DNA of 64,000 bases, taken from Hyphomicrobiales bacterium (GTDB lineage Bacteria; Pseudomonadota; Alphaproteobacteria; Rhizobiales; Rhizobiaceae). Of this stretch, positions 9,371 through 17,703 are shown in pieces; within the stretch, counting starts at the first letter, position 1, and the number at the start of each line of letters is the position of its first letter. The notes under the pieces were generated by a model. The model ran no database searches. It was not told the DNA's origin and worked only from the letters and a program-made list of their open reading frames with translations. Location of the stretch: NCBI GenBank assembly GCA_900466945.1, contig UBNV01000006.1:62001-126000 (forward strand), read 5' to 3'. The translations under genes and the position numbers were made by a program.

Positions 9371-9398
9371 GCCTGACTGTTTCGAGTTCAGGCAAAGG

Positions 9399-9435
9399 AA
9401 AGCCCGTAGCGCAAGCTGCGGGCTTTCTCATTTTT
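9399..9435 (+). terminator. Rho-independent terminator after DUF2188 gene
   Basis: Stem AAAGCCCG (9399-9406) pairs with CGGGCTTT (9419-9426), extended by AGC/GCT across a wobble pair, loop GCAA, followed by CTCATTTTT. It also separates this operon from the convergent chemoreceptor gene. Confidence 0.9.
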
Positions 9436-9456
9436 ATGTGCCGGAAATGACGCCTG

Positions 9457-11301
9457 TCAGGCGGCCCGGCGATGACTGTCGCTTGTCGATGGCAGCTTGA
9501 AACGCTGGATCATCTGGCTGAGCGAGCCAGCCTCTGTGGCAAGTCTGTTGGCTTCGTTGCTCGACTGTTCGGACACCTGCGCATTCTGCTGGGTGACGAT
9601 GTCGAGTGTGTCAACCGCCCCGCCTATATCGCGCAGATTGCTCGCCTGATCCTGGGTGAAGTCGGCGATAGCATCCATGTGCTCGTTCATTGTCTGGATG
9701 AGCGCACCGATTTCGAGCAAGGTCTCGCCTGTGCCATGCACGAGGCGCACGCCGTTCTCCACCTGAGACGTAGAGTTCTGGATCAGTGTCTTGATCTCCT
9801 TCGCCGCATTCGCCGAGCGCTGGGCGAGCTCGCGGACTTCCTGGGCCACCACGGCAAAACCCTTGCCGGCTTCGCCAGCACGGGCGGCCTCGACACCGGC
9901 ATTCAGTGCCAGGAGATTGGTCTGGAAGGCAATCTCGTCAATCACGCCAATGATGTTGGAGATCTGCTGGGCGCTTTCCTCGATGCGATGCATCGCCTCT
10001 TCCGCCTCGGTCACCACCTTGCCGGAGGTGAGCGCGCTGCCATTGGCCTTCTTGGCAACGGTCTGCGCTTCCGCCACCCTCTGGTTGGCGGCAGCGACGG
10101 TCGCGTTGATTTCCTTCAGTGATGCGGCAGTCTGCTCGAGCGATGCCGCCTGGCTTTCGGTTCGGCGGGCGAGGTCTCGTGCGCCACCGGCGATGGTCGC
10201 GCTACCACCATCGATAATGCCTGCCGTCTGGCGGATCATGTCCATCGTGGCTGCAAGTTCTCGAACAGAGGAGTTGAAGTCATGCCGCAGCGCCTCGAAG
10301 CTCTCGGCAAAGGGCTGCTCGATCTGGAAGGCGAGATCGCCGGTCGCCAGACGACGAAGCCCCCCGGCAAGGCCGGCCGTGGCCACACGCAGCCGTTCGG
10401 CAGCCTCGTCTTCGGCGCGGCGCTCGACTTCGAGACGGTGCGCTTCGGCCTTTTGCCGGGCCTGGTCCGCTTCGGATTCCAAGGCTTTGTTGCGTCGCAG
10501 ATTGTCACGGAAGACTTCGAGCGCTCGGGCCATGATACCAAGCTCGTCGCGCCGCTCGCGGTTTTCGATCTCGATGTCGAGGTGACCGCCGGCAAGTTTT
10601 TCCGTCGCCTGGGTCAGGTTGCGAAGCGGGTTGATGGCCGTGATGCGCAGCATGGCGACCACGAGTGCGATCATCAGGCCAATCGCGCCGGCGCCCATCC
10701 ACACGCGCGTCCAGACATTGTCGCGCCAGGCGGCGAGTTCCGGGGCCAGATTAACCTCGGCGCTGTAGACGCCGATGACCTCTCCCGGCTGGATATTCAT
10801 CTGTGCGGTATGACACGCCGCGCACTTCTCGTCCGAAGCGCTGCCCTGTCCCAGCACGACCGGGCGGGTCATTCGGAAAGTCTCGCCTTCGAGACTGTTG
10901 AGCGTCTGCAGCTTGTCGATTGTCTGTTGGTCGAGCGCATCACGGGGGCTCTCGAACTCGGTCTCTCCCTGCGCCCTCTGGAAGTCGATGACCTTCGGGC
11001 CCATCACCAGCCAGATCTTGACGCTGCCGCCGGCATTGGAGAATTGCTCCATCGTACCATCGAGCGTCTCGATTGCCGGATCGTCCTCGCCGACTTCCTT
11101 GCGGTTCAGCATGGCCTGCGTATGCACCGACTCGAGCATATCGAGTGCAGCGTCGCCGCGCATGGCCGCCTTGTCCGTCAGGCTCAGCCGCTCGGCGGAA
11201 ATTTCATAGGCTGCGGTGCCTGCCTGTATGGCGGCCACCGCGATCCCGATCCCGAGCACCATCTGCACCGAGAGCGGTATTTTCTTCAACGTATTCAGCA
11301 T
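9457..11301 (-). CDS. Methyl-accepting chemotaxis protein with haem-c-type sensor domain
   Basis: A chemoreceptor of about 614 residues. From the start chosen: TM1 (~residues 11-30), a periplasmic domain resembling the Tll0287/DUF3365 fold and containing a CAACH c-type haem motif at residues 160-164 (bases 10810-10824), TM2 (~200-220), HAMP, then a full signalling domain with the conserved hairpin ([21 protein letters not shown]). No NWETF-like CheR-docking pentapeptide is seen at the C-terminus. The haem motif suggests a redox or gas sensor. Start is uncertain: ATG at 11301 has GGGATGGGAC upstream; in-frame starts also exist at 11313 and 11382. It would signal to CheA/CheW encoded elsewhere. 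Confidence 0.93.
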   Translation of the reverse strand: MLNTLKKIPLSVQMVLGIGIAVAAIQAGTAAYEISAERLSLTDKAAMRGDAALDMLESVHTQAMLNRKEVGEDDPAIETLDGTMEQFSNAGGSVKIWLVMGPKVIDFQRAQGETEFESPRDALDQQTIDKLQTLNSLEGETFRMTRPVVLGQGSASDEKCAACHTAQMNIQPGEVIGVYSAEVNLAPELAAWRDNVWTRVWMGAGAIGLMIALVVAMLRITAINPLRNLTQATEKLAGGHLDIEIENRERRDELGIMARALEVFRDNLRRNKALESEADQARQKAEAHRLEVERRAEDEAAERLRVATAGLAGGLRRLATGDLAFQIEQPFAESFEALRHDFNSSVRELAATMDMIRQTAGIIDGGSATIAGGARDLARRTESQAASLEQTAASLKEINATVAAANQRVAEAQTVAKKANGSALTSGKVVTEAEEAMHRIEESAQQISNIIGVIDEIAFQTNLLALNAGVEAARAGEAGKGFAVVAQEVRELAQRSANAAKEIKTLIQNSTSQVENGVRLVHGTGETLLEIGALIQTMNEHMDAIADFTQDQASNLRDIGGAVDTLDIVTQQNAQVSEQSSNEANRLATEAGSLSQMIQRFKLPSTSDSHRRAA

Positions 11302-11486
11302 GTTTTGTCCCATCCCCACGGCCGCTGGTACGGCCCCGTCAATCGCGGCAGGATGGCGAGATATCGTTAATTCTTTGATCAAGAACCGCTAAATTTTGCA
11401 GTATTTCTTAAACCCTTATTGAGGATAACGGCGGAGTTGCGGGAGAGGGCCGGGCTGTGCAGCCCGGCCCTGAGCTCAGAATTCCG

Positions 11487-11675
11487 TCAGTCCTGTTTTG
11501 CCGGTTCGGCGGGTGCCGCAGAACCCATGCCGATGCCGCGGCCGAGTCGGAACTGGGCAAGCAGCGTGTTGAGCGGATCTGCTTCTGCCGCCAGTGTATG
11601 CGAGGCAGCCGTCTGCTCCTCGACTCGATCTCGGTCATGGCCGAGACGGCATTATTCTCCTGTCCCAGAACGCAA
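11487..11675 (-). pseudogene. Relic of a chemoreceptor C-terminus
   Basis: On the minus strand a short frame reads QENNAVSAMTEIE, then a frameshift, then EEQTAASHTLAAEADPLNTL LAQFRLG and a stop. This matches the far C-terminal signalling end of methyl-accepting chemotaxis proteins (NAA..EQTxAAS..LAxEAxxLxxLLxxFRL). No upstream portion survives: the bioY terminator abuts it. It lies directly upstream of the intact chemoreceptor on the same strand and may be what remains of a tandem copy. Confidence 0.75.
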
Positions 11676-11698
11676 AAATGCCACCGCGGAGGTGGCAT
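11674..11698 (-). terminator. Rho-independent terminator of bioMNY
   Basis: Perfect 8-bp stem ATGCCACC/GGTGGCAT (11678-11698 with five-base loop) followed, on the minus strand, by TTTTT. It sits 30 bp after the bioY stop. Confidence 0.9.
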
Positions 11699-11727
11699 CT
11701 TCTGGCTTGAAACGAGGGATCGGGCGC

Positions 11728-12291
11728 TTATGCCCGGGCCGGCAACAACGGATAACCGACGAGCACGGCGCGCGCCGCAAGTGTCGCGATCGCAGCCTTC
11801 ACCAGGTCGCCAGGAATGAAGGCGAGCGAGCCGGTCAGCACGGCGGGGAAGGGCGTACCAGCCACTATCGACAGCCACGGCATGCCGCAGAGATAGACGA
11901 CGCCAATGCCGCCGACCACGCTTGCGATAAAGAAACCGGCCATCTGCTTGGCAGCCGTCTGGCCCTCGCGGACCAGCTTTTCGGCGAGCAGGCCGGTGAC
12001 GAAAGTGCCAATGATCCAGCCGAAGATGTAACCGCCGGTCGGGCCCATCAGCACGTTGAGGCCGCCGCGACCACCCGACAGGACGGGCAGGCCGACGGCG
12101 ACGAGCACGACGAGCAATGCATAGGCGAGCGCCCCCCGCTTGGCGCCGATGATGCAGCCGGCCAGCATGACGCCCATCGACTGCGCCGTGATCGGCACAG
12201 GCAGGAGCGGGATGGGCACGGGCGGCAGGAAGCCGAGCACGATGATGATGGCGGTGAAAAGGGCGGCGAGCACGAGGTCTCTGGTGGTCAT
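11728..12291 (-). CDS. bioY: Biotin transporter BioY
   Basis: The 187-residue substrate-binding membrane subunit (S-component) of the biotin ECF transporter, with about six helices. Seen are PVPIPLLPVPITAQSMGVMLAG and the glycine-rich GLPVLSGGRGGLNVLMGPTGGYIFG segment, both typical of BioY. The ATG at 12291 is preferred over an upstream TTG. It is last in a bioM-bioN-bioY operon and ends at a strong terminator. Together with BioM and BioN it imports biotin with high affinity. Confidence 0.95.
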   Translation of the reverse strand: MTTRDLVLAALFTAIIIVLGFLPPVPIPLLPVPITAQSMGVMLAGCIIGAKRGALAYALLVVLVAVGLPVLSGGRGGLNVLMGPTGGYIFGWIIGTFVTGLLAEKLVREGQTAAKQMAGFFIASVVGGIGVVYLCGMPWLSIVAGTPFPAVLTGSLAFIPGDLVKAAIATLAARAVLVGYPLLPARA

Positions 12292-12321
12292 CAAGGGGTC
12301 CCCCAAAATCTGAAGGGCTTT

Positions 12322-12927
12322 TTACTGACCCCGAATTCCTCGCGCGTCAATCGCCTCCGCGATGCGATCCGCATCCTTCAGCGTCGAAATGATCAGCGGG
12401 CCGAGCATGCGCGACAGCTTGATCGGAATGCCGCGCGCAGCATGTGCCTCCTTCAGCGCTTCGTAGCGCTGGGCGATCTCGGGTACGAAACGCAGCACCA
12501 GCCCCAGCGCCAACCCGAGATCGGCCGCCTTCATGAGGCCCAGACGTTCCAGCGGCCGGGCGAGATCGGTGACGGCGGCCATGAAGTCGGCAATCGTCGT
12601 GGAGGCCGTAACGGCCGCAGCGAGGAAGAGGATGGCGACGAGCCGAAGCGTCGTGACGAGCGTCTCTTCCGGCGAAAGAAGGAGAAGATTGACCGCGGCG
12701 AGAAAGGCAATGGTGAAGAGCACGGGCTTCAGGCGCCGCAATCCTTCCGACAAGCCGACACCGGTCGAGAGATAGAGGAAGCCCGTCAGGACGAGCGCGG
12801 CAGTGAGCGCTAGCGGCTGCGCAATCAGATAAAGCGTGAGTCCGAAGACCATCAGCCCGAAGAGCTTCGGCTTGACCGGTATGCGATGCAGCAGGCTTTG
12901 GCCCTCCACATGCAGGCTCGTCAGCAT
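12322..12927 (-). CDS. bioN: Biotin ECF transporter transmembrane protein BioN (EcfT)
   Basis: A 201-residue EcfT-type membrane coupling protein. The C-terminal cytosolic part holds the two Ala-Arg-Gly signatures used to contact the ATPase (HAARGIP around residue 165 and DARGIRGQ at the end). Its start overlaps the end of bioM by seven bases, so translation is coupled. BioN links the ATPase BioM to the biotin-binding BioY in the cytoplasmic membrane. Confidence 0.93.
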   Translation of the reverse strand: MLTSLHVEGQSLLHRIPVKPKLFGLMVFGLTLYLIAQPLALTAALVLTGFLYLSTGVGLSEGLRRLKPVLFTIAFLAAVNLLLLSPEETLVTTLRLVAILFLAAAVTASTTIADFMAAVTDLARPLERLGLMKAADLGLALGLVLRFVPEIAQRYEALKEAHAARGIPIKLSRMLGPLIISTLKDADRIAEAIDARGIRGQ

Positions 12928-13601
12928 CCGGCAATCTCCCGGTAGCGTGCGACCGCGTCCTGTCCCCCACCATCGAAAACGAGGGCGCCCTCATGGAAGA
13001 CCAGGACCCGGGAAAAGTCGGCGCCGAGCTCGAGGTCGTGGCTGATGACGATCGCCTGCTCGCCAAGCCCCTCGATCGCCGCCTTTACCTTCGCGCGGTT
13101 CTTCAGATCCAGCTGGTTCGTCGGCTCGTCGAAGATGACCACCTCGGGTCGGTTGACTGAGACTGCGGCAAGTGCTGCGAGCTGCAGCTCCCCGCCGGAC
13201 AGTTCGTGCGGCCGCCGCGCGGCGAGATCGCCGATACCGAAGCGGGCAAGGGCGTCCTCCACCAGCCGCTCGACCTCGGTCGCGGGCAGTCCCCGCGATT
13301 TCGGCCCGAGTGCGATGTCCTCGCGGATGACAGGCAGGATGATCTGATGCCCGGGATTCTGGAAGATGAACCCCGTCTTCGCCCGCGCCGCTTTCTCGTC
13401 CGCCACGGTGTCGAGGCCATCCAGCGTGACAGTGCCGGCGGTGGGTTTGGCAAGCCCCGCGATCAGCCGCGCGAAACTCGTCTTGCCGGAACCATTGAGC
13501 CCGATCACGCCGATGCGCAGTTCGGTGAGCGACAGCGAGAGCGGCTGCAAGGCCACGCGGTCGCCGAAGCGCAGTTCGGCCTGGTCGAAACGGATGTGCA
13601 A
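12921..13601 (-). CDS. bioM: Biotin ECF transporter ATPase BioM
   Basis: A 226-residue ABC ATPase with Walker A (GLNGSGKTSF, ~residue 33), Q-loop (FIFQNPGHQI), signature (ELSGGELQLAALA), Walker B (VVIFDEPTNQLD) and H-loop (VISHDLE). I place the start at a TTG (LHIRFDQAEL) with AGGAG 10 bases upstream, because this gives the usual family length; the longer frame adds 24 non-conserved residues that include cysteines and histidines unlike the family. First gene of bioMNY; a TATAGC-like -10 element lies about 35 bp upstream. Confidence 0.92.
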   Translation of the reverse strand: MHIRFDQAELRFGDRVALQPLSLSLTELRIGVIGLNGSGKTSFARLIAGLAKPTAGTVTLDGLDTVADEKAARAKTGFIFQNPGHQIILPVIREDIALGPKSRGLPATEVERLVEDALARFGIGDLAARRPHELSGGELQLAALAAVSVNRPEVVIFDEPTNQLDLKNRAKVKAAIEGLGEQAIVISHDLELGADFSRVLVFHEGALVFDGGGQDAVARYREIAGC

Positions 13602-13783
13602 GGCGGGTGATCTCCTGACGGCGTTTGGTGATGCTATAGACCGGCAAAGGGGGTAGTGCCAGATGCACGGCATGCTGTCCTCGAAGAGGATGATAGCGTG
13701 CCAGAGACGAACGCAGTGCGGGCAATCTGAAACGTAAGATTTCCATCATTGAACAAACCGCGAACATGTCCTAGCCTCCCTTC

Positions 13784-14971
13784 ATGTCGATTCCCGTCCC
13801 CAACACGCTGGCGCGAAAAATCTTCCTCGAGCGGCAGGGCCTGTCCCGCTCCCCGACGAAGGCGTTGGGGCGTCAGGGCCTCTATGACCTGATTCACGAC
13901 CTTGGCTTCGTGCAGGTCGACAGCATCCAGTGGGTCGAGCGTGCTCACCATCAGATCCTCTTCTCCCGCAATCAGACATATCGACCGAAAGACCTCGCCC
14001 ATCTGGCCGAGAAGGACCGTTCGCTCTTCGAGCACTGGACGCATGACGCTTCAATCATCCCGTCCGCTTTCTTCCCCTATTGGAAACACCGCTTTGTCCG
14101 CCGCGAGGAACGGATCCGGCAAAACTGGGCAAGATGGCAGGGGGAAGGATTCGATCAGGCCTTCGAGGAAACCTATGCCCGCATCCGCGATCATGGCCCG
14201 GTCATGGCGCGTGACGTAAAGGCCGAGGACCACAAGTCCGGCGGTTGGTGGAACTGGCATCCCTCCAAGACCGCGCTCGAATTCCTCTGGCACACCGGCA
14301 AGCTGGCGATTGCGCGCCGCGAGGGATTTCAGAAGGTCTATGACCTCGCCGAGCGGGTCATTCCCGCCGAGCACCATGCCCCGGAGGTCGAGCACGAAGC
14401 CTTCGTCGACTGGGCCTGCCGTGCGGCGCTCACCCGCCTCGGCTTCGCCACCTCGGGCGAGATCGCCGCCTTCTTCGACATTGTCACACCGGACGAGGCC
14501 AAGGCCTGGGTCATCGCGCATCGCGACGAGTTGCAGGACGTATTGATCGAAACCGTGGACGGCAAGCCACGCGCCTCCGCGGCCTTTGCCGACAGGATCG
14601 CGGCGCTCCTAGACGCCCCCGAGCCGCCCGCCCGCATCCGCGTGCTCTCGCCCTTCGATCCGCTGATCCGCGACCGCAACCGCACCGAACGTCTCTTCGG
14701 CTTCTTCTACCGCATCGAGGTCTTCGTGCCCGAGCCCAAACGGCAATACGGCTATTACGTCTTCCCGCTGCTGGAAGGCGACCGCCTCATCGGCCGCATC
14801 GACATGAAGGCGGAGCGCAAGGAGGGCGTGCTCGACGTGCGCCGCCTCTGGCTGGAACCCGGCGTGAAACCGAGTGCCGGTCGGCTGGAAAAACTGGAGG
14901 CCGAACTCCAGCGTGTCGCCCGCTTCGCTGGCATGGAGACCGTCCGCCTCCAGCCCGGCTGGCTCGGCTGA
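13784..14971 (+). CDS. YcaQ-family winged-helix DNA glycosylase
   Basis: A 395-residue protein of the YcaQ/AlkX family (HTH_42), DNA glycosylases that unhook interstrand crosslinks and remove bulky alkyl adducts. The catalytic QxD motif is visible in LGFVQVDSIQWVERAHH (~residues 41-57), followed by LFEHWTHDASIIP and the C-terminal SPFDPLIRDRNRTERLFGF and ERKEGVLDVRRLWLEPG blocks. It is divergent from bioM and is followed 15 bp later by an acetyltransferase. The start ATG is near the end of a run with weak ribosome-binding sequence. Confidence 0.9.
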   Translation: MSIPVPNTLARKIFLERQGLSRSPTKALGRQGLYDLIHDLGFVQVDSIQWVERAHHQILFSRNQTYRPKDLAHLAEKDRSLFEHWTHDASIIPSAFFPYWKHRFVRREERIRQNWARWQGEGFDQAFEETYARIRDHGPVMARDVKAEDHKSGGWWNWHPSKTALEFLWHTGKLAIARREGFQKVYDLAERVIPAEHHAPEVEHEAFVDWACRAALTRLGFATSGEIAAFFDIVTPDEAKAWVIAHRDELQDVLIETVDGKPRASAAFADRIAALLDAPEPPARIRVLSPFDPLIRDRNRTERLFGFFYRIEVFVPEPKRQYGYYVFPLLEGDRLIGRIDMKAERKEGVLDVRRLWLEPGVKPSAGRLEKLEAELQRVARFAGMETVRLQPGWLG

Positions 14972-14986
14972 CCGAAGACAAACACA

Positions 14987-15424
14987 ATGGACAGAAAGAC
15001 CAGAGACGTGACCGACAACAGCGCCTACCGCATTAAACCCCGCGTGCCCGCCGTCGATGACTACATGCGTCTGCGGCTGGAATCAGGTCTCACGCCCTTT
15101 TCCCGCGAAGCGGCAGAAAAGGGACTGCCGAACTCGATCTTCGGCGTTTGCCTGATGCTGGGTGACGAAACCATCGGCATGGGCCGCATCATCGGCGATG
15201 GTGGCTGCTTCTTCCAGGTCGCCGACATTGCCATACTCCCGGCCCATCAGGGCAGGGGATTGGCCAAGCTTATCATGACAGCCCTGTCCGATTTCATCGC
15301 AACCCTGCCGAAGACCGCCTATGTCAGCCTGATCGCGGATGTGCCGGCTAACCGCCTCTATGCCCAGTTCGGCTTCGACGAAACTGCTCCCCGCTCGGTG
15401 GGAATGGCGCGCAGGGTGATCTGA
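14987..15424 (+). CDS. GNAT family N-acetyltransferase
   Basis: A 145-residue single-domain acetyltransferase. The acetyl-CoA loop is seen as LPAHQGRGLAKLIM (~residues 83-96), preceded by the FFQVADIAI strand and followed by VPANRLYAQFGF. The N-terminal 10 residues are highly charged; an internal start a few codons later is possible. Substrate unknown. It is 15 bp downstream of the YcaQ gene and probably shares its transcript. Confidence 0.9.
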   Translation: MDRKTRDVTDNSAYRIKPRVPAVDDYMRLRLESGLTPFSREAAEKGLPNSIFGVCLMLGDETIGMGRIIGDGGCFFQVADIAILPAHQGRGLAKLIMTALSDFIATLPKTAYVSLIADVPANRLYAQFGFDETAPRSVGMARRVI

Positions 15425-15432
15425 TTTCAGAC

Positions 15433-15477
15433 TTGTAAAGCCCATCAAATGATATATATTTAACGTGTCATTTGATG
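15433..15477 (+). promoter_or_regulatory. Promoter/operator of the RES-Xre toxin-antitoxin operon
   Basis: TTGTAA (15433-15438) and TATATT (15455-15460) give a 16-bp-spaced promoter. A perfect 10-bp inverted repeat, CATCAAATGA (15443-15452) and TCATTTGATG (15468-15477), brackets the -10 element, leaving a 15-bp AT-rich gap. This is where an Xre-type antitoxin dimer, or toxin-antitoxin complex, would bind to repress its own operon. The repeat is seen directly; the role is inferred. Confidence 0.75.
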
Positions 15478-15486
15478 GAGAGTACT

Positions 15487-15918
15487 ATGCTCAGTTCGGC
15501 TGAAAGATCCCTGGCTCAGGCCATGCCTTCGCCGGGGTTCGCTGATGAAGCCGACCGCAAGCGGCTGTCGGCCACGGCACTCAAGGCTTTCCGACGCATC
15601 GTGGCTCATTGGGATCTGACCAGCCAGCAGGCGGCAGCCCTGCTCGGAGTCTCCGTCAGCACCTGGGAGCGTCTGAAGCCGGAGAGCGTGACGAAGACGC
15701 TGAGCCAGGACCAGATGACCCGGATTTCGGCGCTGACAGGCATCTACAAGGCGCTGCATCTGCTCTTCATCGACGCCATGGCCGACCGTTGGCCGATGCT
15801 CGAAAACACCGGCCCGCTCTTCGATCGCCGCACCCCAGTCGCCGCCATGATCGAAGGCGGGATCCCGCATATGCTGGAAGTGCGCCGCTATCTCGATGCG
15901 GTGCGCGGGGGCCTTTGA
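15487..15918 (+). CDS. Xre/MbcA/ParS-type antitoxin of RES toxin
   Basis: A 144-residue antitoxin. The N-terminal part has an Xre-like helix-turn-helix (LTSQQAAALLGVSVSTWERL, ~residues 47-66); the C-terminal ~60 residues are the toxin-binding domain, with IYKALHLLF, NTGPLFDRRTPVAAMIEGG and RRYLDAVRGG motifs. It neutralises the RES toxin encoded directly after it. GGAG lies 7 bases upstream of the ATG; other in-frame starts at 15472 and 15475 overlap the operator and are less likely. Stop and toxin start are adjacent. Confidence 0.92.
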   Translation: MLSSAERSLAQAMPSPGFADEADRKRLSATALKAFRRIVAHWDLTSQQAAALLGVSVSTWERLKPESVTKTLSQDQMTRISALTGIYKALHLLFIDAMADRWPMLENTGPLFDRRTPVAAMIEGGIPHMLEVRRYLDAVRGGL

Positions 15919-16617
15919 GTGGCAATCGCTGATCTTCCGGTGTCGACTGTCGCCCATCCCCGTACTGTGCGGCTTGTGTCGACCGCGCGGCTGCGGCCGC
16001 CCGTGCTGGCCCCGCTGGCCGATAGTGCCGCGGAACTGGCCGAACTCGCGGAGATCGAGGCGGCCACGTCGAGCCGCATGCAGGCCCAGGCGACCGGCAT
16101 ATCCGGCCTGTCCGCCAGGGAACTCGTCTACGACGTGCCGCATGCACATTTCATCAATGCGAGCTTCGCCTATGCCAAGCCTCGCGAGCCCAACCGCTTC
16201 AACGGCGAGACGCGTGGCGCCTGGTATGCGGCACTCTCGGTCGAGACCTGCCTTGCAGAGATAACCTTCCACATGACCGAATTCCTTGCCCGCACGGGCG
16301 TCTATGAAGCGGTGGCGGACTATGCGGAAATGCTGTGCAGCGTTTCGGGAGAGTTTCTCGACCTGAGGGCGAAACCTGCCCATCCGGCTCTTTCGCCGGA
16401 CAAGTCGGTCGGCTATCCGGAGGGCAACCGCCTCGCGCTCGAAGCCCGACGCGCGGGGCTCAACGGTATCATCTACCCCTCCGTCCGCCATCAAGGCGGC
16501 ACCTGCTTCGCCATCCTGCGCCCCGCCGCTGTCCAGTCCGTTCGCCAGGGCGATGTCTGGCGGTTGACTTGGGCGGGAAGGCCGGAGCCGATGATTGAGG
16601 GGCCGCTTGCCGGTTGA
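15919..16617 (+). CDS. RES-domain toxin (NAD+ phosphorylase type)
   Basis: A 232-residue RES-family protein. The family is named for conserved Arg, Glu and Ser: here Arg in NRFNGETRGAWYAA (~residue 95), Glu in VETCLAEITFHM (~residue 115) and Ser in YPSVRHQGG (~residue 194). Characterised members (e.g. MbcT, RES from Pseudomonas and Sinorhizobium) deplete NAD+ and stop growth. All three residues appear intact, so the toxin is probably functional. The GTG start immediately follows the antitoxin stop, allowing coupled translation with lower toxin yield. Confidence 0.92.
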   Translation: MAIADLPVSTVAHPRTVRLVSTARLRPPVLAPLADSAAELAELAEIEAATSSRMQAQATGISGLSARELVYDVPHAHFINASFAYAKPREPNRFNGETRGAWYAALSVETCLAEITFHMTEFLARTGVYEAVADYAEMLCSVSGEFLDLRAKPAHPALSPDKSVGYPEGNRLALEARRAGLNGIIYPSVRHQGGTCFAILRPAAVQSVRQGDVWRLTWAGRPEPMIEGPLAG

Positions 16618-16621
16618 TGTC

Positions 16622-16642
16622 GAGCGAGGGCTCCTCTCGCTC
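16622..16642. terminator. Hairpin between RES toxin and flagellin genes
   Basis: GAGCGAG (16622-16628) and CTCGCTC (16636-16642) form a 7-bp perfect stem with a 7-base loop between two convergent genes. There is no T-tract on either side, so it is at best a weak bidirectional terminator. Confidence 0.4.
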
Positions 16643-16659
16643 CGGCGGGCAATGAGAAC

Positions 16660-17610
16660 CTACTGGAAGAGCCGCAGCAGGATGTCCGGCTGCGTGTTGG
16701 CCATCGACAGCGCCTGCGTCGCCATCTGTTGCTGCGTTTCGAGCGCTTTCGATCGGGTCGCGGCCTCGTGCATGTCCGCATCGACGAGACGACCGATGCC
16801 TTGATCGGTGGCATCCCGCAAATCAGCCACGAACTCCGTCTGCATTTCGATCCGGCTGACGAGTGCACCCAGCCTGGCACCGGCGTCGGCCATGGCGCCG
16901 AGCATCATTTCCAGAACGCTGACCATCTCGTCTATGTCCTGCTCGGTGGTGTCCGCAGTCAGGATCATGTCTTCATGAATGTCGTGGTTCTTTCCGCTCA
17001 GCAACACCCACTCGGTCGTCAAACCGAGTTCGCGAGCGAACTCCACATTGGTCAGAATACCGTTGTGATAGTTCTCGTCGATGAGATGGTTCGTGCCCCA
17101 CTGATTGCTCATGTCGTAAGTGAGGGTCTGCAACGATACGGAATTGACCGTCCGCGTGAACGAGCCGACCACCTGCTTGTCGGCATCATCAGTGTCGTCG
17201 ATCCTGTGCAGCCAGTTCTGGCCGGAAAAGCTCGCGGACTCGACGATCGAATAGATCTGACCCTTGAGTTGTTCGAGCTCCTCGTTGATCTTCAGCTTGT
17301 CGACGCTGGCTTCCCGGGCCGTGACCAGCTTCGCCTTGATCTCCATCACCACCTCGATGGCGGCACTCATCCCGGTATAAGCGGTGTCGACCGCAGCTGC
17401 CCCTAGTCCAAGCGCATCCTGGACGGCCGACAGCGCCTTGCTGTCGGATCGCATCGTCGTGCCGATCGACCAGTAAGCCGCGTCGTCCGAGGCTTGCTGA
17501 ACGCGCAGCCCCGACGATACCTGCCTCTGATTGGTCGAGAGTTCCTGGGAAATCTGACGGAGATTGGCCAGCGCGGAAATCGCGCCATGGTTGGTGAGCA
17601 AACTGGTCAT
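16660..17610 (-). CDS. Flagellin
   Basis: A 316-residue flagellin. The N-terminus (MTSLLTNHGAISALANLRQI, SSGLRVQQASDDAAYWSI) and C-terminus (ALETQQQMATQALSMANTQP, ILLRLFQ) are the conserved D0/D1 coiled regions; the middle (~residues 140-230) is short and divergent, with many Asp, His and Trp residues. The ATG at 17610 gives the standard flagellin start; an upstream frame adds 12 unrelated residues. No flagellar structural genes surround it, which is unusual since rhizobial flagellins normally lie in a motility cluster. It may be an accessory filament subunit. Confidence 0.9.
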   Translation of the reverse strand: MTSLLTNHGAISALANLRQISQELSTNQRQVSSGLRVQQASDDAAYWSIGTTMRSDSKALSAVQDALGLGAAAVDTAYTGMSAAIEVVMEIKAKLVTAREASVDKLKINEELEQLKGQIYSIVESASFSGQNWLHRIDDTDDADKQVVGSFTRTVNSVSLQTLTYDMSNQWGTNHLIDENYHNGILTNVEFARELGLTTEWVLLSGKNHDIHEDMILTADTTEQDIDEMVSVLEMMLGAMADAGARLGALVSRIEMQTEFVADLRDATDQGIGRLVDADMHEAATRSKALETQQQMATQALSMANTQPDILLRLFQ

Positions 17611-17627
17611 TATGAACGAAAACACCC

Positions 17628-17665
17628 GAATGGTTACATCGGACACTTTCGTCGGGAATGGTTAC
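17628..17665 (-). repeat. Tandem 10-bp direct repeats upstream of flagellin
   Basis: GAATGGTTAC occurs at 17628-17637 and again at 17656-17665, 28 bp apart, 18-55 bp upstream of the flagellin start (GTAACCATTC on the coding strand). The spacing is close to three helical turns, as for a regulator binding on one face. No known motif is recognised. Confidence 0.4.
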
Positions 17666-17703
17666 CCGAACCTTTACGAACGCAACCCCTCCGAGAATAT
17701 TTG

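Noticed and set aside
11419..12813. A 464-codon plus-strand frame across bioY and bioN
   Set aside because: Antisense to well-supported bio genes, highly charged and repetitive, no recognisable family.
13635..13640. BioR-type operator near the bioM start
   Set aside because: Only six of ten bases agree with the TTATCTATAA-like site; it is more likely a -10 element.
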